64,000 bases of DNA from Arthrobacter agilis (GTDB taxonomy: Bacteria; Actinomycetota; Actinomycetes; Actinomycetales; Micrococcaceae): contig NZ_VHIM01000005.1 of the NCBI RefSeq assembly GCF_006494655.1, forward strand, positions 1 to 64,000, given 5' to 3'. The notes under the pieces are model-generated. The model was not told the origin of the DNA, did no database searches, and worked only from the letters and a program-made list of their open reading frames with translations. Numbering within the stretch: the stretch's first letter is position 1; each line of letters opens with the position of its first letter. Positions 1 through 8,053 of this stretch are shown in pieces. The translations under genes were made by a program, and so were the position numbers.

Positions 1-1
1 C

Positions 2-124
2 AACGGACGGCTCGAGCACCTCCGCGGATCAGCCCTCGGCTTCCGAAACCTCACCCACTACATCGCCCGCAGCCTCCTCGAATCAGGCGGCTTCAGACCC
101 CAACTGCACTCTTATTTACGATGA
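2..124 (+). CDS. ISL3-family transposase, C-terminal end (partial)
   Basis: The first 40 codons of the window read as the tail of an ISL3-type transposase: an NGRLEHLRG stretch, then NLTHYIARSLLE and GGFRPQLH, ending at TGA. This arrangement is familiar from actinobacterial ISL3 transposases. The rest of the gene lies left of the window, so whether the element is intact cannot be judged. The stop codon falls inside the presumed terminal inverted repeat, as is usual for this family. The assignment rests on recognised sequence only. Confidence 0.75.
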   Translation, partial: NGRLEHLRGSALGFRNLTHYIARSLLESGGFRPQLHSYLR

Positions 125-127
125 GCC
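105..127. repeat. Presumed right terminal inverted repeat of the ISL3 element
   Basis: The last bases of the transposase gene, ending TTTACGATGAGCC, look like the outer end of an ISL3 element (on the other strand it begins GGCTCATCGTAAA). The matching left repeat is outside the window, so the boundary at base 127 is inferred. Confidence 0.5.
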
Positions 128-244
128 GGATTGTAGGTGAGCGAATGTATCGCGCAAAACCTCACAAATTAGAAAAATGGTCAAGGTACAGCCGACGAGT
201 GCCCTTGAGGGCCCTGCGCGCGCTCGGTTGCGCGCAAGGTTGAG

Positions 245-730
245 CAGCGACCTGTCAGCGGGGAGATCTCCGCGGCGATCAACTCCTGACCGACCCAGCC
301 CCACAGCACCGTCCGCAGTTTGTGCTCGCTGTGGAACTCGGCCGCGAAGAAGCATCGCGGCTCCCGACCCCCGCCACTGCACCCGCCTCCATTGATTCGG
401 CGCCGGGGAAGGTCTCGGCGGACGGTTGCGACTGCACCGCAGACCATAAGCGGCTTGGTAGCTAGCTCGGTGAGGGCGCGGTTCTGCCACTGGCCGTAGT
501 CGCAGTCGGTGGTGGCGTTATCGACCCAGGTCTCGGGCTTGTCGGTCTGGTGGTCCAGGATGAACTGCGTGGTCTGCCGGCACCGCTTCAGCGGGTTCGA
601 GACACCACGCGGACGAGGGGCACGACGGCGCGACGGTCGCCAGTCACAGCCACCTGGGCCGCCCGACGTTGTTCAGGATGACACGGGTGGCTCTCACCTG
701 CGGGTGCCGGAAAAACGTGCGGGCGCGCGC
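245..730 (-). pseudogene. Decayed histidine phosphatase (phosphoglycerate-mutase-like)
   Basis: Read leftward, fragments of one histidine-phosphatase protein appear in the right order but in different frames. First comes RHPQVRA (the catalytic RHG region) with LNNVGR near 660-710. AQVAVTGDR and PLVRVVS follow near 600-655. SNPLKRCRQTTQFILDHQ and DCDYGQWQNRALTELA lie at about 445-600, and FPGAES near 400. At least two frameshifts are needed to join them; one falls at the VVS/SNP junction near 600. The catalytic RHG reads RHP. The ISL3 end adjoins it, so transposition damage or an IS-associated deletion is plausible. No full-length product is possible. Confidence 0.6.
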
Positions 731-804
731 GGGGCGACCATCGTCGTCGGAACTGTGACGCAGTGGGAACAAGCACCCCACTTCATGCGTTAGCATCGAT
801 GTAT

Positions 805-903
805 CAAGGGGAGTACTCCCGTCTGTGATCGGCCCGTCAATACGGATGCACTGAAGCATCCCGGGCCCGTCGGTTCCGGTTCGTCCGGGCGGAGGAGACC
901 TTG
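805..903 (+). promoter_or_regulatory. yybP-ykoY-type manganese riboswitch upstream of terC
   Basis: The leader has the hallmarks of this class. A closing stem pairs CAAGG (805-809) with CCTTG (899-903). A GGGGAGTA loop segment follows the 5' arm, there is a CCGTCAATACGG segment at about 833-845, and GGAGGAGACC lies just before the 3' arm. These are the conserved L1 and L3 elements of the Mn2+-sensing aptamer. The next gene is terC, a usual target of the class. The terC start is about 38 bases downstream, so control of translation is as likely as control of termination. Confidence 0.82.
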
Positions 904-941
904 GCGCCATTGCCCGACGCCTACCCTCTGGAGCACCCCTC

Positions 942-2024
942 ATGCAGATCACCCCGACCATCTGGTTGATCACCATCGCCGTGACGATCCTCTTCTTCGT
1001 CTACGAGTTCTTCGCGCACGTGCGCAAACCCCACGAACCGACCATCGGCGAATCCGCCCGCTGGTCGGCCTTCTACATCGGCCTGGCCCTGCTGTTCGGC
1101 GTCGGGATCGGCGTCGTCTCCGGCTGGAGGTTCGGCGGCGAGTACTTCGCCGGCTACCTGACCGAGAAAGCCCTCTCGATCGACAACCTGTTCGTCTTCC
1201 TCATCGTGATGACAGGCTTCGCGGTGCCGAAGAAGTACCAGCAGAAGGTGCTGATGGTGGGCATCATCATCGCCCTGATCCTCCGCGGAGCGTTCATCGC
1301 CATCGGCGCCGGTTTGATCGAGAACTTCTCCTGGATCTTCTACATCTTCGGCGCCCTGCTGCTCTTCCTCGCCTACAAGCAGGCGTTCGGCAGCCACGAA
1401 GCCAACCCGGCCGACGGCAAGTTCATGCAGCTCGTCCGCCGTGTCCTGCCCGTCACGGACGAGTACCACGAGGACAAGCTCACCGTGAAGAAGGACGGCA
1501 AGCGCTGGGTGACCCCCATGCTGCTGACCATCATCGCGATCGGCTTCGTGGACCTGATCTTCGCCGTCGACTCCATCCCCGCGATCTACGGCCTCACCAA
1601 CGAGGCGTATATCGTCTTCACCGCCAACGCCTTCGCCCTCATGGGCCTGCGCCAGCTGTACTTCCTCATCGGCGGCCTGCTCGAGCGCCTGGTCTACCTG
1701 GCGCAGGGCCTCGCCGTCATCCTCGCGTTCATCGGCGTGAAGCTCGTGTTCCACGCCCTGCACGTCAACGAGCTGTCCTTCATCAACGGCGGCGAGCCGC
1801 TCCTCTGGGTTCCCGAGATTCCCATCTGGTTCTCGCTCCTCTTCATCGGGGCCACCATCACGGTCGCCACGGTCGCCAGCCTCATGAAGACCAAGGGCGA
1901 CGACGCGAAGAAGGACCGCGACCAGGTCGAGGGCGAGCCTGTCATCGCGGCGGATGCCGAGAATGGCACGGATGCTACCGACGTCGACGACACCACGAGC
2001 ACGACGGCGCGACCTTCCAAGTAG
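942..2024 (+). CDS. terC: TerC/Alx-family integral membrane protein
   Basis: This 360-residue protein belongs to the TerC family, whose members are linked to tellurium resistance and, for Alx/TerC/MeeF types, to manganese export at the membrane. It shows about nine hydrophobic segments and the two family signatures with acidic residues in membrane helices: EKALSIDNLFVF (about residue 75) and DLIFAVDSIPAIYG (about residue 205). The C-terminal 45 residues are polar and acidic with Asp/Thr runs. The ATG has a GGAG ten bases upstream and lies directly behind the Mn-type riboswitch, which supports Mn2+ export as the role here. A strong hairpin follows the stop. Confidence 0.93.
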   Translation: MQITPTIWLITIAVTILFFVYEFFAHVRKPHEPTIGESARWSAFYIGLALLFGVGIGVVSGWRFGGEYFAGYLTEKALSIDNLFVFLIVMTGFAVPKKYQQKVLMVGIIIALILRGAFIAIGAGLIENFSWIFYIFGALLLFLAYKQAFGSHEANPADGKFMQLVRRVLPVTDEYHEDKLTVKKDGKRWVTPMLLTIIAIGFVDLIFAVDSIPAIYGLTNEAYIVFTANAFALMGLRQLYFLIGGLLERLVYLAQGLAVILAFIGVKLVFHALHVNELSFINGGEPLLWVPEIPIWFSLLFIGATITVATVASLMKTKGDDAKKDRDQVEGEPVIAADAENGTDATDVDDTTSTTARPSK

Positions 2025-2038
2025 CCGCCACTGACGAG

Positions 2039-2072
2039 CGTCCCGGCTGCCTTTTCGAAGGCGGCCGGGACG
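2039..2072 (+). terminator. Terminator of terC
   Basis: A GC-rich inverted repeat, CGTCCCGGCTGCC against GGCGGCCGGGACG with a TTTTCGA-type loop, starts 15 bases after the terC stop and is followed by TTTCG. Confidence 0.75.
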
Positions 2073-2266
2073 TTTCGCGTGGGTCAGGCGGAATTACTCG
2101 TGCCCACCCTCTGTTCCGGAGAGAGACGGGTTCCAAGGTTCACGGTGTGAGTGCGACCACCCGAAGCGGTGGGTGAGCGCAATGCTGTGCCCTCGTTCCT
2201 GTCCCACCTGCCGGGACTGCACGGTCCTCGGCAGCACCGAACACAAGATGTTGGAGTTGATGCGCT

Positions 2267-3196
2267 ATCAAAGCAATCGGAGTCACCGAATTCGGCGGTC
2301 CTGACGCACTGACCGTCCACGACCTTCCCGAGCGGCACCCAGGTGCGAAGGAGGTCCGGATCCGGGTCAGCGCGGCCGCGGTCAGCCCGACGGACACGAA
2401 TGTGCGCACGGGAGCCTATGACATGAGCCAGTCCGAGCCGCCCTACCTGCCCGGCATGGACGCAGCCGGTGTCATCGACGAGGTCGGCCCCGGCAGTGCG
2501 TGGACGGTCGGGGACGAGGTCATGGCCATCGCCCTTCCGCTCGGTGAGCACGGCGGTGCGTATGCGGAATACCTCGTGGCCTCCGATGACTCGATCGCGC
2601 GCATCCCCTCGTCGAGCACGCTCGAGGAAGCGGCCACGATCCCGATGAACGGGCTCACAGCCGTGCAGATCCTGGATTTCGCCGCTCTGGAACCGGGGCA
2701 GGTCATCGCTGTCACTGGTGCCGCCGGAACGCTCGGCAACTACACGGTCCAGCTCGCCAAGCAGCAGGGACTGACGGTCATCGCGGACGCGGCACCGAAG
2801 GATCGCGCTCTGGTCGAGAGCCTCGGCGCCGATCACATCTTCGACCGGGGCGAAGGCCTCGCCGGCCGCATCAGGGAGGTCTTCCCGGACGGTGTCGACG
2901 CCGTCGCGGACACAGCGCTCCTGCACGACGACGTCGTCCCGGCCCTGCGGGACGGCGGAGTCTTCATCTCCGTGCGCGGCTGGAAAGGCGAGCCGACCCG
3001 CGACATCCGCTTCGAGGCTGCCTGGGTGTTCGACGAGTACCACTCGCAGGCCAAGCTCGACTCCTTGCGGCAGGCCGTCGAGGACGGAGTGCTGACCCCT
3101 CGCGTGGCCGACGTCCTGCCCGCTGAAGAGGCACCCGAGGCCCACCGACGCCTGGAGGCAGGCGGCGTCCGTGGTCGGCTGGTACTGGCGTTCTAG
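2267..3196 (+). CDS. Zinc-independent quinone-reductase-like alcohol dehydrogenase (MDR family), start codon ATC
   Basis: This is a medium-chain dehydrogenase/reductase of the quinone oxidoreductase type. A GroES-like N-terminus (AIGVTEFGGPDAL, then PGMDAAGVIDEVG) is followed by a Rossmann NADPH site (GAAGTLGNYTVQLAKQ) and a C-terminal ELAF-like end, LVLAF. Homology continues upstream of the first orthodox start (GTG at 2402) to an in-frame ATC at 2267, where relatives have ATG-Lys-Ala-Ile. That gives 310 residues, normal for the family; the GTG start would lose about 45 residues of the first domain. A TGA lies just upstream in frame, and GGAG sits about ten bases before the ATC. Either ATC is used as a rare start, or the gene is damaged and makes a truncated product. 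Confidence 0.75.
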   Translation: MKAIGVTEFGGPDALTVHDLPERHPGAKEVRIRVSAAAVSPTDTNVRTGAYDMSQSEPPYLPGMDAAGVIDEVGPGSAWTVGDEVMAIALPLGEHGGAYAEYLVASDDSIARIPSSSTLEEAATIPMNGLTAVQILDFAALEPGQVIAVTGAAGTLGNYTVQLAKQQGLTVIADAAPKDRALVESLGADHIFDRGEGLAGRIREVFPDGVDAVADTALLHDDVVPALRDGGVFISVRGWKGEPTRDIRFEAAWVFDEYHSQAKLDSLRQAVEDGVLTPRVADVLPAEEAPEAHRRLEAGGVRGRLVLAF

Positions 3197-3233
3197 CGGG
3201 TCCGTGATCTGAGCACTTCGACTTGAGCACTCC

Positions 3234-3267
3234 GAGCGGGGGCTGTCCGTCAGGGCGGCCCCCGCTC
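3234..3267. terminator. Bidirectional terminator hairpin
   Basis: A ten-base perfect stem, GAGCGGGGGC against GCCCCCGCTC with a 14-base loop, lies between the convergent oxidoreductase and the first importer operon. Confidence 0.7.
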
Positions 3268-3361
3268 GCGTAGAGCGACGAGTGCTCGGCGAAGTATCAG
3301 AGCAGGACGGGCGGCGTCGAGTCGGCAGGCAGGGGCGTCGGACCCCGACCGCCGTCGCGCG

Positions 3362-4285
3362 TCAGCCCTTCACGGCCCCCTGCGTCACGCCCTCCATCAC
3401 CCAGCGCTGGGTGAAGAGGAACACGATGATCGCCGGGGCCATCGCCATCAGGTAGGACGCGAAGGAGACGTTGTAGTTGCTGCTGAACTGCGTCTGGAAG
3501 ATGTTCTGCAGCACCGGCAGCGTCTGCAGCGACGGGTCCGAGGTGATCAGCGACGGCATCATGAAGTCGTTCCACGAGGCGAGGAACGCGAAGATGCCGA
3601 CGGTCGCGCTCATGGGTGCGAGTAGCGGGAAGATCAGCTGCCAGAAGGTCTGCCAGGTGGAGGCGCCGTCGATCCTCGCGCTCTCCTCCAGCTCGGCCGG
3701 GATGGAGCGGAGGAACGCCGTGAACAGCAGGATGCTGAAGCTCAGCTGGAACATGATGTGCAGCAGGGTGACGCCGAGCGGGTTATCGAGTCCCACGAGG
3801 CCCGTGAGCTGGATCTGGGGGAGCGCGACGACGGGGAACGGGATGAACATGGCCCCGAGCAGGTAGTAGAAGGACCAGCGGAACAGGCGCCGATCCCAGT
3901 TGCGCGAGATGGCGAAGGACGCGAGGGCGCCGAGGATGATGGTGCCCACCACGGAGCCGGCGGTGATGAGGATCGAGACCAGGAAGGCCCGCGGATAATC
4001 CGTGAGCGTCCAGGCAGTGACGAAGCCCTCCACACTGAAGGGGGCCGGCAGGGAGAACGCGTTCCCGTCCACCGACTGCGACTGCGTCTTGAAGGCCATC
4101 GAGATGGTGACGTACAGCGGGATGACCACGGTGACCGCGCACAGGAGCAGCACGATGGTCAGGGACCAGCTGGAGTTCCCGCTCCGTCCCTCGGAGCCGC
4201 GCCGCGACCGGCGTCGTGTTCCCTTGCCCTCCGCGGTGGCGGCGGCGTCGATGTCCCGGGCGACGAGTGCTGGCTGGACTGACAT
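3362..4285 (-). CDS. Carbohydrate ABC transporter permease (MalG type)
   Basis: This 307-residue permease has six hydrophobic segments after a basic, Ser/Arg-rich cytoplasmic tail. The EAA loop that contacts the ATPase reads ELEESARIDGASTWQTFWQLIFP at about residues 205-227, typical of the MalG/CUT1 branch. It ends QGAVKG, a common terminus of MalG proteins. Its ATG overlaps the upstream permease stop (TGATG), so the pair is translationally coupled. No ATPase gene accompanies it; as in many actinobacteria a shared MsiK-type ATPase elsewhere probably energises it. The substrate is not determinable from sequence. Confidence 0.93.
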   Translation of the reverse strand: MSVQPALVARDIDAAATAEGKGTRRRSRRGSEGRSGNSSWSLTIVLLLCAVTVVIPLYVTISMAFKTQSQSVDGNAFSLPAPFSVEGFVTAWTLTDYPRAFLVSILITAGSVVGTIILGALASFAISRNWDRRLFRWSFYYLLGAMFIPFPVVALPQIQLTGLVGLDNPLGVTLLHIMFQLSFSILLFTAFLRSIPAELEESARIDGASTWQTFWQLIFPLLAPMSATVGIFAFLASWNDFMMPSLITSDPSLQTLPVLQNIFQTQFSSNYNVSFASYLMAMAPAIIVFLFTQRWVMEGVTQGAVKG

Positions 4286-5217
4286 CAGCGGGCGTTCCTT
4301 CCACGAGTGAGGCGGAGCTGGATGAGGGAGATGACCACCACGATGATGAAGAACATGGTGGCGTTCGCCATCTGGTAGGCGTAGTCGCCGCCGGTGAAGC
4401 CCGTGACGATGGTCATGGGGATGCTGCGGGTCGCGGTGCCGGGTCCGCCGTCGGTGAGGCCCACGATGACGTCGTAGGCGTTCAAAAAGTTCTTGAAGCC
4501 GAGAATCACGTTGATGAAGATGTACCCGGCGACCAGGGGGACGGTGATCCGCAGGAGCTGCTGCCATTTGCCGGCGCCGTCGAGGTCCGCTGCCTCGTAC
4601 ACGTCTCCCGGGATGGCGAGGAGCCCGGCGATGTAGATCAGGAGCGTGCCCGGCACGGCCTGCCAGGCGGTCACGATCACGATGGCGATCCAGGCGAGAT
4701 CCGGATTGGCGAGGATACTGCTGCTCAGCGTCTCCGATCCCACCGCCTGGCCGAAGGTCGGGAGCGAGTTGGAGAACAGGAAGTTGAAGACGTAGGCGAT
4801 GATGATGCCCGAGACCACCATGGGGATCACGAAGATGGTGCGCAGGCCCGTCTTGACCTTGATCTTCGCCGTCAGGCCGACGGCCAGCAGGAACGCGATG
4901 ATGTTCACGACGATCACCGTGCAGGTGGCGAACCCGAAGGTGAACAGATAGCTCTGCACGATCGCGGGGTCCGAGAACATGGCGATGTAGTTGATCAGGC
5001 CCACGAACTCCCACTCACCGAAGCCGATGGAATTCGTGAAGCTGAAGAAGATGCCGATCAGCGCCGGCAGGGTGATCGCCAGCGTGAAGATGATGAGGCT
5101 CGGGAGGAGGAAGGCGTAGTAGATCCCCTCGACCCCCGGTCGTCTCCTCGGACGCGCTGTCGAGGGTCTCGCTGCGTGGCTGGTCCGGGCCGGCGGTGCC
5201 GCCGTCGTCTTCGTCAT
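4285..5217 (-). CDS. Carbohydrate ABC transporter permease (MalF type)
   Basis: This is a permease of about 310 residues with an Ala/Pro/Arg-rich N-terminal tail and six membrane segments. The EAA loop reads YEAADLDGAGKWQQLLRITVP. The chosen ATG at 5217 has AGGAG seven bases upstream; an earlier in-frame start would add about 21 Pro/Arg residues without a ribosome site. It sits between the binding protein and the MalG-type partner, one base overlapping the latter. CUT1 partners of this type import oligosaccharides or monosaccharide derivatives. Confidence 0.93.
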   Translation of the reverse strand: MTKTTAAPPARTSHAARPSTARPRRRPGVEGIYYAFLLPSLIIFTLAITLPALIGIFFSFTNSIGFGEWEFVGLINYIAMFSDPAIVQSYLFTFGFATCTVIVVNIIAFLLAVGLTAKIKVKTGLRTIFVIPMVVSGIIIAYVFNFLFSNSLPTFGQAVGSETLSSSILANPDLAWIAIVIVTAWQAVPGTLLIYIAGLLAIPGDVYEAADLDGAGKWQQLLRITVPLVAGYIFINVILGFKNFLNAYDVIVGLTDGGPGTATRSIPMTIVTGFTGGDYAYQMANATMFFIIVVVISLIQLRLTRGRNAR

Positions 5218-5276
5218 GCTCGGCTCCTGGGGGAATCGTCTCGGCGGGGGAGGGCTGGGGAGAACCTGTCGGCGGG

Positions 5277-6542
5277 TCACTGGCGGAGCGCCAGCCGGGC
5301 CCAGTCGCCGTCGAGCGTGCTGAGCGCGCTCTCCACGTCCCCGCCGAGGGCCACGCCCTGCAGGTAGTTGGCAGCCGGGATGGTCTGCGGGATCGCCTGG
5401 GACGGCCCCTGGTAGAAGTCCGCGGTGTCGTAGTACTCCTTCATGCCGAGAATGCGCGGATCCGTGACCGGGGCCGCGTCCACGGTGGTGCCGTAGCCGA
5501 GCTGCGCGGCGTTGTACTCGTCCATCACGTCCTGCTGGAAGAGGAAGCTGAGGAACTCACGTGCCCCCTCCTTGCTGCCCGACGCCTCGGGGATCCACGC
5601 GGCGAGGTCGATGTTCACGCGGACCCGGAGGTCCTCCGGGTCGTCCGTCATCGGCAGGGGGAAGGTCCCGAGGTCCAGATCCGGGCTGGTCTTCGCGATC
5701 TCGCCGAACGCCCACGGCCCCTGCAGGTACATCGCGGCCTCGCCACGCGCGAAGGCGAGGTTGCCGTCGCCGTACGTCTTGGACGGGGCATCGGAGTTCG
5801 TGTACTTCTCGATGAGCTCCTGCATGGTCCCGACCGGCTCCGCGAGGGTCTTCTCGAAGGACACCTCCGACTCGGGCCCGACCTCCGTGCCGAGGGAGTC
5901 CAGTTCGTCGTAGAAGCCGGCGACGTCGACGTCCCCGCCCACCGTGTAGTCGAAGAAGCCCTGCGCCACGGTCCACGGGTCCTGGAACGTGCCGTAGAAC
6001 GGCGTGATCCCGGCTGTGGTCAGGGCGTCACACACCGCGATGAGCTCCTCGTAGGTCTGCGGGACCTCCAGCCCCTGCGCCTCGAAGATCTCCTTGTTGT
6101 AGATGACGGAGGCCGCCATGACGGAGTAGGGCAGCACGCTGGTGCGCCCGGGATAGGTGGCGTACTGGTCCACCAGCTCCTGCACCTCGGGCAGGATGCG
6201 CTCGGCCTCGGGCATGTCCGAGAGATCGCTGAGTGCGCCGCGCTCCATGAAGCGGGCCATCTCCATGTTGTAGTTCAGCAGTCCGAGGTCCGGCGGGTTG
6301 CCGCGGAGGAAGCCGGCCTGCAGGTTCGACGACGAATCGAGGACCACCTCGACGCCGTCCTGGGACGCGTTGTACTCGCTGATGAGCTCGTTGAAGTAGG
6401 GGATGGCCTCGGGTTTGCTGAGGTGGAATCGGACCGTCTCCGGACCGCCGCTCCCGGCGCAGCCGGCCAGCGCCGAGGCGGTCAGGAGGAGGCCGAGGGA
6501 TGCTGCCAGCGCTCGGGGTGCGCGGCGTGGGCTTCTGGGCAC
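5277..6542 (-). CDS. Sugar ABC transporter substrate-binding lipoprotein
   Basis: This 421-residue extracellular solute-binding protein (family 1) starts at GTG with AAGGA seven bases upstream. A twin-Arg-like basic n-region, a hydrophobic core and the lipobox LAGC (Cys28) indicate lipidation. The mature part carries the usual alternating lobes and an aromatic-rich C-terminal half (EYYDTADFYQG) suited to stacking on a sugar. It is the first gene of the three-gene importer and is transcribed away from the ROK regulator, which probably controls it. Confidence 0.93.
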   Translation of the reverse strand: MPRSPRRAPRALAASLGLLLTASALAGCAGSGGPETVRFHLSKPEAIPYFNELISEYNASQDGVEVVLDSSSNLQAGFLRGNPPDLGLLNYNMEMARFMERGALSDLSDMPEAERILPEVQELVDQYATYPGRTSVLPYSVMAASVIYNKEIFEAQGLEVPQTYEELIAVCDALTTAGITPFYGTFQDPWTVAQGFFDYTVGGDVDVAGFYDELDSLGTEVGPESEVSFEKTLAEPVGTMQELIEKYTNSDAPSKTYGDGNLAFARGEAAMYLQGPWAFGEIAKTSPDLDLGTFPLPMTDDPEDLRVRVNIDLAAWIPEASGSKEGAREFLSFLFQQDVMDEYNAAQLGYGTTVDAAPVTDPRILGMKEYYDTADFYQGPSQAIPQTIPAANYLQGVALGGDVESALSTLDGDWARLALRQ

Positions 6543-6587
6543 GTCGTTGTCCTTACCGATCTCATCGTCGAGTAGTAATTTCTGCCA

Positions 6588-6604
6588 TTAGATCTAGCGA
6601 CTAA
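6588..6604. promoter_or_regulatory. Candidate ROK operator between importer and regulator
   Basis: The 114-base divergent intergenic stretch is AT-rich compared with its surroundings and contains an imperfect inverted repeat, TTAGATC-TAG-CGACTAA. A CATAAT hexamer at 6619-6624 could be the -10 element for the ROK gene. The arms match only in part, so this is tentative. Confidence 0.4.
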
Positions 6605-6656
6605 ATCAAGTGTGCTGACATAATGGTCCAACACGATCACAAAGGGGTCAAGTACC

Positions 6657-7883
6657 TTGTCGACGACGACTCACCTCACCACCGGGCCACCACGGGCGAG
6701 CCTCGACGCCCTGCTGGCCTTCGCGTGGGAGTCCGGCGTCTTCGTGAGCGCCGACGCCATGGCAGCGACCGGCCTCACCCGGACCACCACGATCGACGCC
6801 CTCGACGAGCTGATCGACATCGGCCTGCTGCGCGAACTTCCCAACGCCCGCGCCGTCGGTGAGTACCGGAAGGGGCGCCCGTCCCGCCGTTTCGACCTGC
6901 GATCGGATGCCGCCGTCGTGGTCGGGATGCACGCGGGCCGATCCCACCTGACCACCACCATCGCCGACCTGCGCGGAAACCCCATCGCCACCGAGATGCG
7001 CGAGATCGACGGCTCCGACGACAGCCCCACCTCCCGGCGCGACGCCGTCCTCACCGCCATCGACTCCGCTCTGCTCGCTGCCGGACAGACACGACAGGGC
7101 GTGCTGGCCGCCTGCCTGGGCATCCCCGCGCCGGTCGATGCGCACGGGAACTCGCCGAGTCATCGCGACGCGTTCTGGCAGCGCATGAACCCAGACCTCC
7201 GCTCGATGCTCGAGGATTGGGTGCCGATCGTCCGGCTCGAGAACGACGCCTCGCTCGCCGCGATCGCCGAGGGCGCGGTGGGTGCGGCAACGGGCTGCCG
7301 AGACTATGTCGTTCTCCTCGCGGGGGACCGGTTCGGCGCAGGCGTGGTGATGGACGGGCGGCTGCTGCGCGGCGCCCACGGCGGAGCCGGCGAGATGGCG
7401 GCATTCGGCAAGGTGCTCGACGTCGGGAGCGCCAACGGCATGGGATCGCGGCTCACGGAGTGGGTACGCGAGGCCGCCGCCGCGGGGGAGCTCCCGCCGG
7501 GCCACCCGCTCGTGGGCCTCCCCGAGGATCAGCTCACCGGCCGTGCGGCGCTCGACTTGGCGAGGTCGGGCGATGCATGGTCCCGCAGCATCGTGGAACG
7601 CGGCGGCGAACTTATGGCCCGCATCACGGCGGTGTTCGGGAGCCTCTACGATCCGTCGCGCGTGATCGTGGCCGGGGCCGTTGCCGAGGACCTCGACCAG
7701 GTGGCCGAGGTGGCGCGAGCCCTCCTGCCGGCCGAGGTGGACCTCGCGGTCCCGGAGCTCGTCCTCTCATCCCTCGGTGCGGGCTCCGTCGCCACCGGCG
7801 CCGTCCACGCCGCGGTGGAGTCCGCCCGGGCGGACGTGCTGCACCTCGGCGTCGTGCCGCAGCTGCTCGCCGCGGCCCGGTAG
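6657..7883 (+). CDS. ROK-family transcriptional regulator
   Basis: This 408-residue protein joins an N-terminal winged helix-turn-helix (about residues 10-75, with LTRTTTIDALDELIDIGLL) to a ROK domain. The ROK part begins near AAVVVGMHAGRSHLTTTIADLRG and includes LENDASLAAIAEG and GGAGEMAAFG. Start is TTG with AGGGG upstream. Regulators of this kind bind a sugar or sugar phosphate. The zinc-site Cys residues found in many ROK kinases are missing (there is no CxCGxxGC motif after GGAGE), so catalytic activity is unlikely and a pure regulatory role is favoured. It diverges from the importer at 3362-6542. Confidence 0.9.
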   Translation: MSTTTHLTTGPPRASLDALLAFAWESGVFVSADAMAATGLTRTTTIDALDELIDIGLLRELPNARAVGEYRKGRPSRRFDLRSDAAVVVGMHAGRSHLTTTIADLRGNPIATEMREIDGSDDSPTSRRDAVLTAIDSALLAAGQTRQGVLAACLGIPAPVDAHGNSPSHRDAFWQRMNPDLRSMLEDWVPIVRLENDASLAAIAEGAVGAATGCRDYVVLLAGDRFGAGVVMDGRLLRGAHGGAGEMAAFGKVLDVGSANGMGSRLTEWVREAAAAGELPPGHPLVGLPEDQLTGRAALDLARSGDAWSRSIVERGGELMARITAVFGSLYDPSRVIVAGAVAEDLDQVAEVARALLPAEVDLAVPELVLSSLGAGSVATGAVHAAVESARADVLHLGVVPQLLAAAR

Positions 7884-8053
7884 GCCGGAGGTTCTCGGCG
7901 CGGGCCGGCGGCAGATGGAGTGTCCCTGGGTGCGGCGTCGTGCACGCGTTTTACCGAAGGAGCGTCGAATCCGCGGCGTGTTGCCTCCCGACACGCCTCG
8001 TGCCGCTGAAGCGCGAGCACGAAGCTACGCGCGCGGGGTACAACCGGCCGGAA

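Noticed and set aside
921-1763. Long leftward frame of 280 codons opposite terC
   Set aside because: It is the antisense of a clear membrane-protein gene; its Asp/Glu/His-rich composition is the typical reflection of hydrophobic codons in GC-rich DNA, and it has no ribosome site.
2077-2266. Possible short gene or tRNA between terC and the oxidoreductase
   Set aside because: No cloverleaf, no ribosome site and no recognisable protein in any frame; only the leader of the oxidoreductase is likely.
4216-6575. Two long rightward frames opposite the first importer
   Set aside because: Charged, repetitive antisense products of permease and binding-protein genes; no start signals or family motifs.
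7884-8053. Possible terminator or small gene between the ROK and nuclease genes
   Set aside because: Only weak, short inverted repeats and no start site were found in this convergent gap.
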